From contig NZ_KI912266.1 in NCBI RefSeq assembly GCF_000235425.2, forward strand, positions 5,943,582-6,007,581: 64,000 nt of DNA. The letters run 5' to 3'. Below, one piece after another: positions 1 through 7,788 of the stretch. A program made the position numbers and the translations under genes. Position 1 is the first letter of the stretch; the number at the start of each line of letters is the position of its first letter. This DNA is from Pseudofrankia saprophytica (GTDB taxonomy: Bacteria; Actinomycetota; Actinomycetes; Frankiales; Frankiaceae). The notes under the pieces were generated by a model. The model saw only the letters and a list, made by a program, of their open reading frames with translations. It did not search any database and had not been told where the DNA came from.

Positions 1-384
1 TGGTGACCTCGACCGGCCGGCGGCCGTGAGGCCATCACCCAGGCGGCACTCGGGCTACACGCCGCCCACTTCCCCTCCCCGTTCGCCACCGTCCTCGCCC
101 GCGCCGAAACCCTCGACGTCACGCTGTCGCTGCTCGACCGGCCCCAAGGTCTCACCACGCTGCGGTGCATGCGTCGCCACGCCGCACCTGCTGCCCCTCG
201 ACCTCGCCGCCGCCGCGCACCAGGCCACCGTCCACTACCGTCTCCGCGACGCGACCCGGCGCAGGCGTAACGCCACGCCCCAGACAACCTGCTCAACCCA
301 GACCAGCGGACAGCTGCACAGCCTGCTGGCCGACGGCCCGTCACCGCGCGGCGCAGGACGATAGGCGGGCCGTGCGGAACCCGG
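1..384. other. No confident gene; decayed coding-like stretch
   Basis: No intact gene is visible. A plus-strand frame at about 30-165 reads like protein (it contains AALGLHAAHFPSPF and ETLDVTLSLLDR). The protein-like signal then jumps to another frame at about 185-260 (HLLPLDLAAAAHQATVHYRL). This pattern suggests the tail of an old gene broken by a frameshift and cut by the window edge. I do not recognise the family. Confidence 0.3.
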
Positions 385-918
385 CTATCCCGCGACGGGC
401 TGCAGCTCGGTGACCTGGCTGGTGTTCAGCACATCGGCGATGCGCCAGAGCCCGAGCCAGCTCTGTGGGTGGACCGACTCGTCGAGCAACGCGGCATGGG
501 CTCGCGGGTCGGGGTCGGCGCACGCCTCGGCGCAGACGGTGACCTGGTAGCCGACGTCGACCCCCCACCTGGTCGTGGACAGCACCGTCCCGGAGGTCGC
601 CACCCCCGCCAGGATGATCTTCTCAATGTTCGCGGCCCGGAGGAGCTCGTGCAGGTTCGTGGTGGCGAAGGCTCCGATGCTGCTCTTGGTCAGAACCGGC
701 TCGTCACCGACCGGCACGAGGAGGGGATGGATCCGATCCTGCATCCCGGCCGGGACGACGTGTATCACGGGCAGCCCCGCGGAGCGGGCCGCGTCCAGCG
801 CGCCCGCGGCGTGCTCGGCGATGGCGGCGTTGTGGCTGAAGTTCTCGACGATGTACGCGGCGAAGTCCAGCGCCAGGAACGCGGCCGGCACGGACGTCGG
901 CTGACTGGCCACAGTCAT
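385..918 (-). CDS. Isochorismatase-family hydrolase lacking the catalytic Cys
   Basis: This 177-residue protein has the length and fold pattern of the isochorismatase/cysteine-hydrolase family, which cleaves C-N or vinyl-ether bonds. Two of the three usual catalytic residues are visible: Asp18 in FLALDFA and Lys78 in LTKSSIGAF. The strand that normally carries the nucleophilic Cys reads GVATSGTVLST, with Thr111 at that position. The following GVDVGYQVTV is typical of the family. The ATG at 918 is chosen because AAGGAG lies 6-8 bases upstream; a longer in-frame extension to 1125 has no such site. The gene is divergent from a TetR regulator, so that regulator may control it. Members with this ATSG motif occur in the family, so the Cys loss may be natural and the substrate unknown. 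Confidence 0.85.
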   Translation of the reverse strand: MTVASQPTSVPAAFLALDFAAYIVENFSHNAAIAEHAAGALDAARSAGLPVIHVVPAGMQDRIHPLLVPVGDEPVLTKSSIGAFATTNLHELLRAANIEKIILAGVATSGTVLSTTRWGVDVGYQVTVCAEACADPDPRAHAALLDESVHPQSWLGLWRIADVLNTSQVTELQPVAG

Positions 919-1025
919 CAGGTTCTCCTTCGCGAATTGGTACGGGCCGGCGGTGCACGAGACCAAGACGCCGCCGTCACCACCGGCGTTCTCACGCCGA
1001 GCGCCACAGCGGACACGAGTAAAAT

Positions 1026-1075
1026 CGGAGACAGCGCCCCGGTTCGACCACTGTACCGGAGACAGCGCCCCGGTT
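1026..1075. promoter_or_regulatory. Paired 19-bp direct repeat, candidate TetR operator
   Basis: CGGAGACAGCGCCCCGGTT occurs twice, at 1026-1044 and 1057-1075, with starts 31 bp (about three helical turns) apart. The pair sits in the divergent intergenic region between the hydrolase gene and the TetR gene, just before the preferred ATG at 1104. That is the expected place for an autoregulatory operator. Operator function is inferred. Confidence 0.5.
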
Positions 1076-1103
1076 GGAGAACCTCGGACCGAGGGAGACC
1101 CGG

Positions 1104-1706
1104 ATGGAGACCGAGCACCGGCCACTGCGCGCCGACGCGCGCCGCAATCGCGACCGGCTTCTGCAGGTGGCCCGGGAGGCCTTCGCGGCCGACGGACTGT
1201 CCGTCTCGCTGGACGAGATCGCGCGCCGGGCCGGTGTGGGGCCCGGCACCCTCTACCGCCACTTCCCCACCAAGGAGACGCTCTTCGAGTCCGTCATCCA
1301 CGAGCGCCTCGACCCCCTGCTGGCCGAGGCGCGGGCCCTGCGCCACGCCGACGACGCAGGAGCAGCCCTCTTCAAGTTCATCGAGCGCCTCGCCGTCGAC
1401 GCCTCGACGAAGACAGACCTCATCGACGCGATCGCCTCCACCAGGGCCGACATGCAGGCATCCGTAGCCGCGATGACCGCCGCCCTGCGCGATGAGATCG
1501 GCCACCTCCTCGTCCGGGCGCAGGACGGCGGGGAGGTACGCGGCGACATCGACACCGCCGACCTGATGGCGGTGCTGACCGGTACCCTCCTCTCGCTGCG
1601 TCACCTCGCGCACCACGACGCGGACCCCACGCGAGTGCTCGCGATCCTGCGCGACGGGCTCCGGTCACCGGACTTCTCGCCCCAAGGGGAGGCTCCCCGT
1701 TCCTGA
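1104..1706 (+). CDS. TetR/AcrR-family transcriptional regulator
   Basis: This is a one-component DNA-binding repressor of 200 residues. The N-terminal helix-turn-helix is clear: an RRNRDRLLQVAREAF helix, then SLDEIARRAGVGPGTLYRHF followed by PTKETLFESV. The C-terminal ligand/dimer domain has no recognisable specificity. The ATG at 1104 is preferred over the upstream TTG at 1074 because GAGGGAG lies 8-12 bases upstream and because the TTG would sit inside the second direct repeat. It is divergent from the isochorismatase-like gene, so regulation of that gene and of itself through the 1026-1075 repeats is the simplest reading. Confidence 0.88.
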   Translation: METEHRPLRADARRNRDRLLQVAREAFAADGLSVSLDEIARRAGVGPGTLYRHFPTKETLFESVIHERLDPLLAEARALRHADDAGAALFKFIERLAVDASTKTDLIDAIASTRADMQASVAAMTAALRDEIGHLLVRAQDGGEVRGDIDTADLMAVLTGTLLSLRHLAHHDADPTRVLAILRDGLRSPDFSPQGEAPRS

Positions 1707-1946
1707 GTGCGCCGCGCGGTCATCGCGGCTCCGAGTCCGACGAAGACGACAGGGAGGCTCCCGGGTGGGGGCCGGCCCGCAGAGCAGACGTCCTCGTCCG
1801 GACATGGCGCTGTTCCGGCCGACGATCGGGCGGACGCCACAGCGTCCGGGGCAAGCGGTCGCCCGGAAGCCCTGAGCCGTCGCGGCCTCGGCGTCGTCCA
1901 GTTGGTCTGGCCGCGCGCCCGCGGCCGAGCGCGCCGCCAGGCGTGT

Positions 1947-2098
1947 TCAGGCCGGGGTGAAGATGACGGGGAGTTCGGCCAGGCCGCGGACCCAGAAGGT
2001 GGGACGCCAAAGGAGGCTGACAGAAGGGATGGCGAGGGCGATGTCGGGGATGCGGTCCAGGAGCACCGTGACCGCGGTCTCAGCAATGATCTCGGCGA
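1947..2098 (-). pseudogene. Cytochrome P450 C-terminal stump
   Basis: Reading the minus strand gives about 50 residues ending in a stop at 1947, with the signature P450 tail: a LLDRIPDIALAIP stretch, then LLWRPTFWVRGLAELPV, then IFTPA. This is the end of the protein, after the haem-binding Cys loop, which is missing. The 5' part is removed exactly where an IS6 element begins at 2099, so this is a gene cut by IS insertion and/or IS-mediated deletion. Confidence 0.75.
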
Positions 2099-2922
2099 GG
2101 CTCTGTTGCGTTGGCGGTGCACAGCGGTCGGGCCATCCGCTCAGGCATGATCGAGTAGTGCGTCGTCGGCGTGTACGACCTGTCGTCCCGGCCTCGGAGT
2201 TTGCTGGGTTCCGCTTCCGCCAGAGGTGATCGTTCTGGGCGTCCGCTGGTACCTACGGTTCGCCCTGTCGTACCGCGACGTCGAGGAACTGCTGGCCGAA
2301 CGCGGCCTCGACGTCGATCACGTCACGATCTTCCGGTGGGTGCGGCGGTTCACGCCGCTGTTGATCGACGCGGCCCGGCCGTGCCGCCACAGCCCGAGCG
2401 ACAGGTGGTTCACCGATGAGACGTATGTGAAGGTCGCCGGGCGCTGGACGTACGTGTACCGGGCGATCGACCAGTTCGGCCAGGTCATCGACGTCCTCGC
2501 CTCCGAAAGACGCGATCTGGCGGCGGCGCGCCGGTTCTTCACCCGGGCACTGGCACACGGGTGGCGGCCGGTCGAGGTGACCACCGATCGGGCCGCGGCT
2601 TACCCGCGGGTCCTCGACGAGCAGCTTCCGGCCGCCCACCACATAGATGCCCGGTATGCGAACAACACGATCGAAGCCGATCACGGCCGGCTGAAGGCCC
2701 GGCTGCGGCCGATGCGCGGGCTGAAACGGCTGCGCTCCACCCAGGTGATCGGTTCCGGGCACGCCTTCGTTCAGAATCTTCGCCGCGGCCACTACGAACT
2801 CGGCGTCGACGCCGAGCCCCATCTCCGGCTCGCAGCAGCGTTCACCGAGCTCGCGCAGGCCATCTGATCAGGCCGCCAACCTGACCCTGTCGTGCCTCGG
2901 GCCGGCCCAACGCAACAGAGCC
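2099..2922 (+). mobile_element. IS6-family element, copy 1
   Basis: An 824-bp element bounded by a 16-bp perfect terminal inverted repeat: GGCTCTGTTGCGTTGG at 2099-2114 and its complement at 2907-2922. Size and terminus match the IS6/IS26 family. The adjoining 8 bp (CTCGGCGA left, GCCGGGCC right) do not match. There is therefore no target duplication, as expected after replicon fusion or IS-mediated deletion. Confidence 0.9.
2158..2867 (+). pseudogene. IS6 transposase, frameshifted near the N-terminus
   Basis: DDE transposase of the IS6 family. The catalytic motifs are present: [10 protein letters not shown] (first D), [12 protein letters not shown] (second D) and [12 protein letters not shown] (E). 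Compared with the intact sister copies, one C is missing in the stretch coding GFRFPPEV. The N-terminal 24 codons (from GTG 2158) therefore run into TGA at 2227. The remaining 213 codons could still start at GTG 2226. The enzyme would lack its first residues, so activity is doubtful. Copy 2 at 4505 carries the same deletion. Confidence 0.85.
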
Positions 2923-3118
2923 GCCGGGCCACACTCCGCCGGGCAGTTCGTCGGGGCGCAGGCCCCGAAGATGCCCGTCCTGCGGTGGCCTGATCATAAC
3001 CATTCGCGGGAGGACAAGCTGCGACGAGTGGACGCCACTCTCCGGGCGAGCGCGGCGTCGCTGACCTGGATAGGTGGGGCGGGCGGGCTCACAGGGCGGT
3101 TGCGCGGTCGGTGATGCG

Positions 3119-4129
3119 TCAGCCGGCGGCGGTTCGGACGAGGGTGACGTCGGTGCGGGCGGGCGCGGATGCGGTCTTGTGGGCGAGCACCGTGCCGTCG
3201 GCGCCGAGGAAGTCGTAGGCGGCGGTCTGCTCGACGACTCGCAGCACGACGCGGTCGGGCCTTTCGTCGGTGATCTGCAGGTTGAGGGTGCGGGTTGCCA
3301 GGTGGGAGACGTGCGCGAAGCGGCCGGTGATGTCGCGCAGCAGGGCGAGGTCGGGCGGGAGCGGTCAGCCGCTGAGCCAGGTTCCCATGGTGAGCGGGTC
3401 GAAGCCCCGCCACCAGCGGACCAGGGTCACCGCGTTCGAGCCCTGCACACTGACCGCGACCGGGACGGCGTCGTAGGCCCAGAGGACGACGAACTGGCGG
3501 TTGGCCCAGAAGCACAGCAGGGCACCGCCCTGGCCGCCCTGGGGCGGGATCCACCGGCCGACGGCCGGTGCGCCAGCGTCGCAGGAGCCCGGGGTGGGCA
3601 CGTTGACGGTCAGGAGGTCAAGGCGGCGGTCCAGTGCCGATCGGTCCGGGAAGTGCCAGGCGTACACGAACCGGCCGTCGGAGGCCGCGCAGCGGACGGC
3701 GGCGTCCGGATAGGTGCTGTTGGCCGCCGGATCGACCCGGATGCAGCGGGTCATGGTCACGGGGTTGAGCAGCGCCCGCAGCGCCTGGTCGGCCGACAAC
3801 CCGGCCGCCGGGTGCGGCACCGGCGAGGTCCTCGGTGGCACTGTCGACGGTGGCACGGTCGGCGACGCCGACGCCGACGCCGGGGCCGGGTCGGTCGAGG
3901 TCGCGGTCGCCGGCCGTGGGGTGAGAGTGGCCGTTCCCAGGGGGACGGGCGTCGGCGCGCCATCCGGGCTGCCCGGCGGGGGCAGGCGGCTGCCGAGCAG
4001 GATCACGGCGGCGATAGCGGCAACGAGGGTGACGCCGACCGCCGTCGGCCTGCGGCGCGCCTGCCGCCACCGGTGCTGGCTGGCACGGGCCGGGGCGGCA
4101 CTGTCCCGGCCAGGGTTGTGACTGTCCAT
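3119..4129 (-). pseudogene. Membrane-anchored extracytoplasmic protein split by TGA
   Basis: The first 254 codons (4129 to 3365) encode a short basic cytoplasmic tail, one membrane helix (TAVGVTLVAAIAAVILLGS, about residues 30-50), a Pro/Thr/Ser-rich linker and a globular domain. That domain resembles the extracellular tails of actinobacterial Ser/Thr kinases (it contains WHFPDRSAL and GGALLCFWANRQFVV). The frame meets TGA at 3365 but continues in the same frame with protein-like sequence (LPPDLALLRDITGRF, TLNLQITDERPDRVVLRVVE) to a second stop at 3119. I read this as a nonsense mutation; a 254-residue product is the alternative. ATG 4129 is chosen because GGAGA lies upstream. Confidence 0.6.
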
Positions 4130-4300
4130 CAGGTCTCCGCTTACAGCGTGCCGGACCCGCCTTCGGTGACGTTCTTCAGACCGGCGTGACGGCGAGGCCG
4201 AGTGCCGATGAGTATGTGCCACCGCAGCGGTCAGTAGTTCGTCGTTTCAACGGATAGTGGCAGTCGCCCGGCACCGCTCGAAGATCCAGAAAGGGACCTC

Positions 4301-4504
4301 ATGCCGAAAGTCGTAACGATCGGTTACGGCGATCGTCCGGGATATGACAGCACAGCCTCATCCGTCCGCGACGAGGCGCACGCGCACGACGGCCGCCTGC
4401 GTCGCGGCGGAGTGCTCATGGGGATCGCCGGCGCGCCGGTCCAGGTTCGCAACCACGACGCCGTGCGCGTAGAGACCGACAGGGGCGCGTTCCCGCGGTC
4501 CCCG
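4301..4504 (+). pseudogene. YCII-like domain protein, N-terminal stump
   Basis: A good start (AAAGGGA then ATG at 4301) opens a frame whose first 68 residues contain RRGGVLMGIAGAPVQVRNHD. This resembles the YCII-related fold seen in small actinobacterial proteins. The frame is interrupted at 4505 by the left end of an IS6 element, and the second half of the gene is not seen in the window. The family assignment rests on the pattern only. Confidence 0.5.
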
Positions 4505-4755
4505 CGGCTCTGTTGCGTTGGCGGTGCACAGCGGTCGGGCCATCCGCTCAGGCATGATCGAGTAGTGCGTCGTCGGCGTGTACGACCTGTCGTCCCGGCC
4601 TCGGAGTTTGCTGGGTTCCGCTTCCGCCAGAGGTGATCGTTCTGGGCGTCCGCTGGTACCTACGGTTCGCCCTGTCGTACCGCGACGTCGAGGAACTGCT
4701 GGCCGAACGCGGCCTCGACGTCGATCACGTCACGATCTTCCGGTGGGTGCAGCGC
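4505..4755 (+). mobile_element. IS6 copy 2, left 250 bp only
   Basis: The sequence from 4505 matches the left 250 bp of copy 1 essentially base for base, including the GGCTCTGTTGCGTTGG terminus and the same single-base deletion in the transposase. It stops at about 4750, where another IS6 element (copy 3) begins. Copy 1 and copy 2 are therefore recent duplicates, and copy 2 was later truncated by copy 3. Confidence 0.88.
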
Positions 4756-4756
4756 A

Positions 4757-5578
4757 CTGTTGCGTCGGTGGACGCTGTGGTCCGTCCCGGCGGCCAGGCA
4801 TGATCGGATGATGGCGCACCGCCGTCCTCATCCGCCGGTCCCGGTCTCGGCCTCGGAGTTCGCCGGCTTCCGGTTCCCACCGGAGGTGATCGTTCTGGGA
4901 GTTCGCTGGTATCTGCGGTTCGCGTTGTCGTACCGGGACATCGAGGAGTTGCTCGCCGAACGCGGCGTCGACGTTGATCACGTGACCGTGTACAGGTGGG
5001 TCCGCCGGTTCACCCCGCTGCTGATCGACGCCGCCCGGCCCTGTCGCCACAGCCCGGGCGACAGGTGGTTCACGGACGAGACATATGTCAAGATCGCGGG
5101 CCGGTGGCGCTACCTGTACCGAGCGATCGACCAGTACGGGCAGGTCATCGACGTACTCGCCTCCGAGAATCGGGACCTGGCCGCGGCGCGTCGGTTCTTC
5201 ACCGCCACGTTGTCGCATGGTCGTCGCCCGGTGGAGGTGACCACCGACCGGGCCCCGGCCTACCCACGCGTCCTCGACGAGCAACTGCCTGCTGCTCACC
5301 ACGTGGACGCCCGCTACGCGAACAACCCGATCGAGGCCGACCACGGCCGGTTGAAAGCCCGGCTGCGGCCGATGCGAGGACTGAAACGACTGCACTCGGC
5401 CCAGGTGATTGGCTCCAGGCACGCCTTCGTCCAGAACCTTCGCCGCGGACACTACGAACTCGGCATCGACGCCGAGCCCCATCTCCGGCTCGCGACAGCG
5501 TTCGCCGAGCTCGCGCAGGCTATCTGATCAGGTCGCCAACTTGGCCCTGCCGTGCCTCGGGCCGGCTCAACGCAACAG
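4757..5578 (+). mobile_element. IS6-family element, copy 3
   Basis: About 822 bp, bounded by CTGTTGCGTCGG at 4757-4768 and CAACGCAACAG at 5568-5578 (imperfect inverted repeat). It lies in the same orientation as copies 1 and 2 and sits inside what was copy 2. Its transposase differs from copy 1 at many positions, so it is a distinct IS6 lineage, not a recent duplicate. Confidence 0.85.
4808..5527 (+). CDS. IS6-family transposase (copy 3)
   Basis: An intact DDE transposase of 239 residues, the family's usual length. It has an N-terminal helix-turn-helix ([19 protein letters not shown]), then [26 protein letters not shown] and [18 protein letters not shown], which hold the D, D and E of the active site. 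ATG 4808 is immediately followed by a second ATG. The longer frame to 4760 runs into the terminal repeat. This copy looks capable of driving transposition in this region. Confidence 0.9.
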   Translation: MMAHRRPHPPVPVSASEFAGFRFPPEVIVLGVRWYLRFALSYRDIEELLAERGVDVDHVTVYRWVRRFTPLLIDAARPCRHSPGDRWFTDETYVKIAGRWRYLYRAIDQYGQVIDVLASENRDLAAARRFFTATLSHGRRPVEVTTDRAPAYPRVLDEQLPAAHHVDARYANNPIEADHGRLKARLRPMRGLKRLHSAQVIGSRHAFVQNLRRGHYELGIDAEPHLRLATAFAELAQAI

Positions 5579-5668
5579 CCCCAGCCCGGCTCCCCGCGCA
5601 TCGCCGTCCACCAGGCCCGCCACGACCAGCCCCCGGACGACCCGTGGCCCCTCTACCCCCCGGACTGA
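5579..5668 (+). pseudogene. C-terminal scrap of an unrecognised gene
   Basis: Directly after copy 3, one frame reads GSPRIAVHQARHDQPP and then DDPWPLYPPD before a stop at 5666. It has the look of an acidic, Pro-rich protein tail. The upstream part would lie on the other side of the IS. The family is unknown. Confidence 0.25.
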
Positions 5669-5720
5669 CCACCCGCAAGACACAGACCACCAGCCCGATG
5701 AGGGCTGGGGCCTGACGCTC

Positions 5721-5744
5721 GGCGCCTCGCCGCGGCGAGGCGCC
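5721..5744. repeat. 24-bp perfect palindrome
   Basis: The 24 bp at 5721-5744 (GGCGCCTCGCCG followed by its exact complement CGGCGAGGCGCC) form a perfect palindrome with no loop. It precedes a longer palindrome by 10 bp. It has no U-run, so it is not an ordinary terminator. Confidence 0.8.
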
Positions 5745-5754
5745 GTAGTCCCGC

Positions 5755-5809
5755 CAGCCCCGCAATCCGTGTACTCCCATTGAATGGGAGTACACGGATT
5801 GCGGGGCTG
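5755..5809. repeat. 55-bp perfect inverted repeat (27-bp arms)
   Basis: The arms at 5755-5781 and 5783-5809 are exact complements separated by one base. The arm contains CCGCAATCCGTGTACTCCC. At 27 bp it is far longer than a normal terminator stem. No gene on either side clearly needs it. Confidence 0.9.
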
Positions 5810-5830
5810 ATCTCGGTCATACGCCCGCGA

Positions 5831-5935
5831 CTACCGCTCGCCGGCCGGCTCGTCCTCGTCCAGGCGGCGGTAGACGGTGGCGCGGCGGCTCGGCAGGATT
5901 CTGGCCGCGCTTTCTGGCAGGGGTGGATCGCCGTG
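5831..5935 (-). pseudogene. Possible resolvase/invertase C-terminal HTH remnant
   Basis: On the minus strand a frame ends SRRATVYRRLDEDEPAGER and stops at 5831. The RRATVYRRL core resembles the recognition helix at the end of small serine recombinases (SRATLYRHL-type). The catalytic domain is absent here, although an unrelated N-terminal scrap lies at 9162. The assignment rests on a short motif. Confidence 0.3.
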
Positions 5936-6309
5936 TGCGGGCGTCCGATGGCGGTGGCGGTACAACCCTTCCCATAACCGACAACGGGGGAGCGGCCGGG
6001 CGTTCCGGCCGGCACCGGTTGCTGGCGGTGGCGGGGCTGGCCGGGCTGGGCACGGTCGCGGCGGTGGTCGCCATCTGGCGCCTGCCGGTCCGGGATGTAC
6101 CCGGGCGGCTCCGACGGGGCGGTCCAGGCCCGGCCACAGCACTGCAGGGCGGGCTGCTGTTCGCCGGGGTCGTCGGCGTGCTCGCGCTGCCGCTCGGCAC
6201 CGGCGGCCGCCGCTATGCGCCGGACTTCGCCGACGGCTGCGCGCGGCTCGCCGCGGCTCTGGTCGGCGGCCGCACCCTCGCTCAGCGCCAAGCCCGGTCG
6301 ACGCGCTGA
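5923..6309 (+). CDS. Possible small two-helix membrane protein
   Basis: A 128-codon frame with two hydrophobic stretches: LLAVAGLAGLGTVAAVVAIW (about residues 33-52) and GGLLFAGVVGVLALPLG (about 77-93). No family is recognised and no strong ribosome site is visible. An opposite-strand frame competes for the same DNA, so this call is tentative. Confidence 0.35.
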   Translation: MDRRVRASDGGGGTTLPITDNGGAAGRSGRHRLLAVAGLAGLGTVAAVVAIWRLPVRDVPGRLRRGGPGPATALQGGLLFAGVVGVLALPLGTGGRRYAPDFADGCARLAAALVGGRTLAQRQARSTR

Positions 6310-6644
6310 CCGCTGACGGGGAGCGCTTTCGAGAGGACAGGATAAGAGGCATTACCCCATCCTTCAGATGATCGTTTGTGGGTTGCAGTGGGGGAACTCG
6401 TGCCGGTCGCCGTGCCGGTGCCGGCAACCCAAGATCAATCTCGCCGATAACCGCTGTTCCGTTGTTCCCCGACGCCGTCCTCCCGGCCGACGCCGTTGCC
6501 AGCGGACATGATCCCGCACCGCGCCCGCGCGATGGCCACGCCGGTCAGCCATATCCGCCCGATTTTCGGCGAATGCCACGGCGACCCCATAGGTGTCGAG
6601 GCCGCTACTCTGACCCCCGGTCGAAGACGATCAGGGGGATTCTC

Positions 6645-7109
6645 ATGACACAGCCAGGCTTCCAACCGCCCTACGGCTACCCGCCACCGCCACCACCCGT
6701 ACGCCGCTCCACGTTCCGCCGACTGCTACCCCTGTGGATCATCCTCGGCGTGCTGTTCATCGGCCTGGCCAGCTGCGCCATCGCCATCGGCGTGGCCGCC
6801 GGCCACACGGTGAAGCTCAACGGTCAGCATCCCGAGGATGTGCGCGTCGACAGCTGTACGACCGACACTGCTGGCGCGCTGCACGCGACGATCACTGTGA
6901 CGAATAGGACCGACCGAACCGCGTCCTACGTGATCACGGTGGCGTTCACCGCGCCCGACGGCGCCCAACTCACCACCGGCCCCGCGTTCATCCCACGCCT
7001 CGGCCCCGGCCTGGCCGGACGGGAAGAAGTCCGTGGCTTCACCGGGCAGACAGTCGGCGGCCAGGTGGGCTGCCGGATCACGTCGGCCCAGCGGACCATC
7101 CTGTCCTGA
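6645..7109 (+). CDS. Pro-rich N-tail, single-TM extracytoplasmic protein
   Basis: A 154-residue protein. It has a Pro/Tyr-rich cytoplasmic head (PYGYPPPPPPVRR), one membrane helix (LWIILGVLFIGLASCAIAIG, about residues 31-50) and an exported domain with ITVTNRTDRTASYVITVAF, typical of FxLYD/DUF4352-like immunoglobulin-type domains. AGGGGGA lies 7 bases before ATG 6645. Such proteins are common and mostly uncharacterised in actinobacteria. It is a single gene with nothing obviously cotranscribed. Confidence 0.75.
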   Translation: MTQPGFQPPYGYPPPPPPVRRSTFRRLLPLWIILGVLFIGLASCAIAIGVAAGHTVKLNGQHPEDVRVDSCTTDTAGALHATITVTNRTDRTASYVITVAFTAPDGAQLTTGPAFIPRLGPGLAGREEVRGFTGQTVGGQVGCRITSAQRTILS

Positions 7110-7113
7110 CCGG

Positions 7114-7245
7114 TCAGCGCGCGGGGCGGTGGGATTCCAGCGCGTAGGTCGTCGTACCGCCGTTCGTGCTCCGGCGGCGGTACACCCACACCTGGCCGTT
7201 CCGCACCGACGCGATCAGATTATGTTGATCTTCAACCTCGATGCG
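7114..7245 (-). pseudogene. C-terminal scrap of unknown protein
   Basis: The minus strand reads IEVEDQHNLIASVRNGQVWVYRRR and ends at a stop at 7114. The composition is protein-like (NGQVWVYRRR), but there is no start nearby and the upstream frame is lost. It may be the tail of a DNA-binding or integrase-like protein. The identity is not known. Confidence 0.3.
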
Positions 7246-7320
7246 GTCTTTGCTCCGGCATCTCGATGGCAAGTGGAGGTCCCAGCCCGACTTCACCAAC
7301 CCGGCGTTACCTTGGGCGCC

Positions 7321-7475
7321 GTGGGCAGCAGTTCGGACTTCGCCACCTCCCGTATCGACTGGGGCTCGGTCCCCGACTGGATCGGCGGCGTTGGCAGTGC
7401 CCTCGCCTTCGCCGGGTTCGCGGTCGCGTTCATCTGGGAAGTCAGGAAGCGCCGACAAGACGACGAACAGGGGGA
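7321..7475 (+). pseudogene. N-terminal piece of a small membrane protein
   Basis: GTG 7321 opens a frame that reads IDWGSVPDWIGGVGSALAF, continues through a membrane helix and ends in EVRKRRQDDEQ. This is a recurrent N-terminus of actinobacterial single-helix proteins. After about 7475 the sequence becomes the end of an integrase reading the other way, so the gene is broken here. Confidence 0.5.
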
Positions 7476-7509
7476 CCGCCGAGATACGGCAGAAAGGGGC
7501 AACGGGCTC

Positions 7510-7745
7510 AGCGGCGGCGGGCCGCGCGCGGGATCCCGGCCGGCCTGCCAGCGGGCCAGCGCCTCCGGCGGCACTCGGGCATAGCGCGCCAGGGAGGCGA
7601 CCGAGGTGTGGCCCGAGTAGGACAGGAGCGTCGAGGTGTTCGCGCCGTCCTCGGCGGCGTGTGTGAGCGCCGAGTGGCGCAGCTGGCGCAACGTCGCCCC
7701 GCCCGAGCCCCGACCCCGCCCGTCGGTGAAAATGCCGCCGTGGCA
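7510..7745 (-). pseudogene. Tyrosine recombinase (integrase) C-terminal fragment
   Basis: The minus strand encodes the catalytic tail of a phage-type integrase. LRQLRHSALTHAAEDG supplies the second-Arg/His box, LLSYSGHTSVASLARYAR supplies the His and the Tyr nucleophile region, and PPEALARWQAGRDP follows. The N-terminal and core-binding domains are missing, because the lipoprotein gene starting at 7789 occupies that side. It marks an old integration or deletion. Confidence 0.75.
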
Positions 7746-7788
7746 GCCTGAAGCGGGACGTATCGGGATAAGTCGGATGGAGAGCTGC

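Noticed and set aside
469-1467. 332-codon plus-strand frame across the hydrolase and TetR genes
   Set aside because: It is antisense to the hydrolase and out of frame with TetR, and has no conserved motif.
2091-2930. Target-site duplication for IS6 copy 1
   Set aside because: The 8 bp on the two sides (CTCGGCGA and GCCGGGCC) do not match, so simple insertion cannot be shown.
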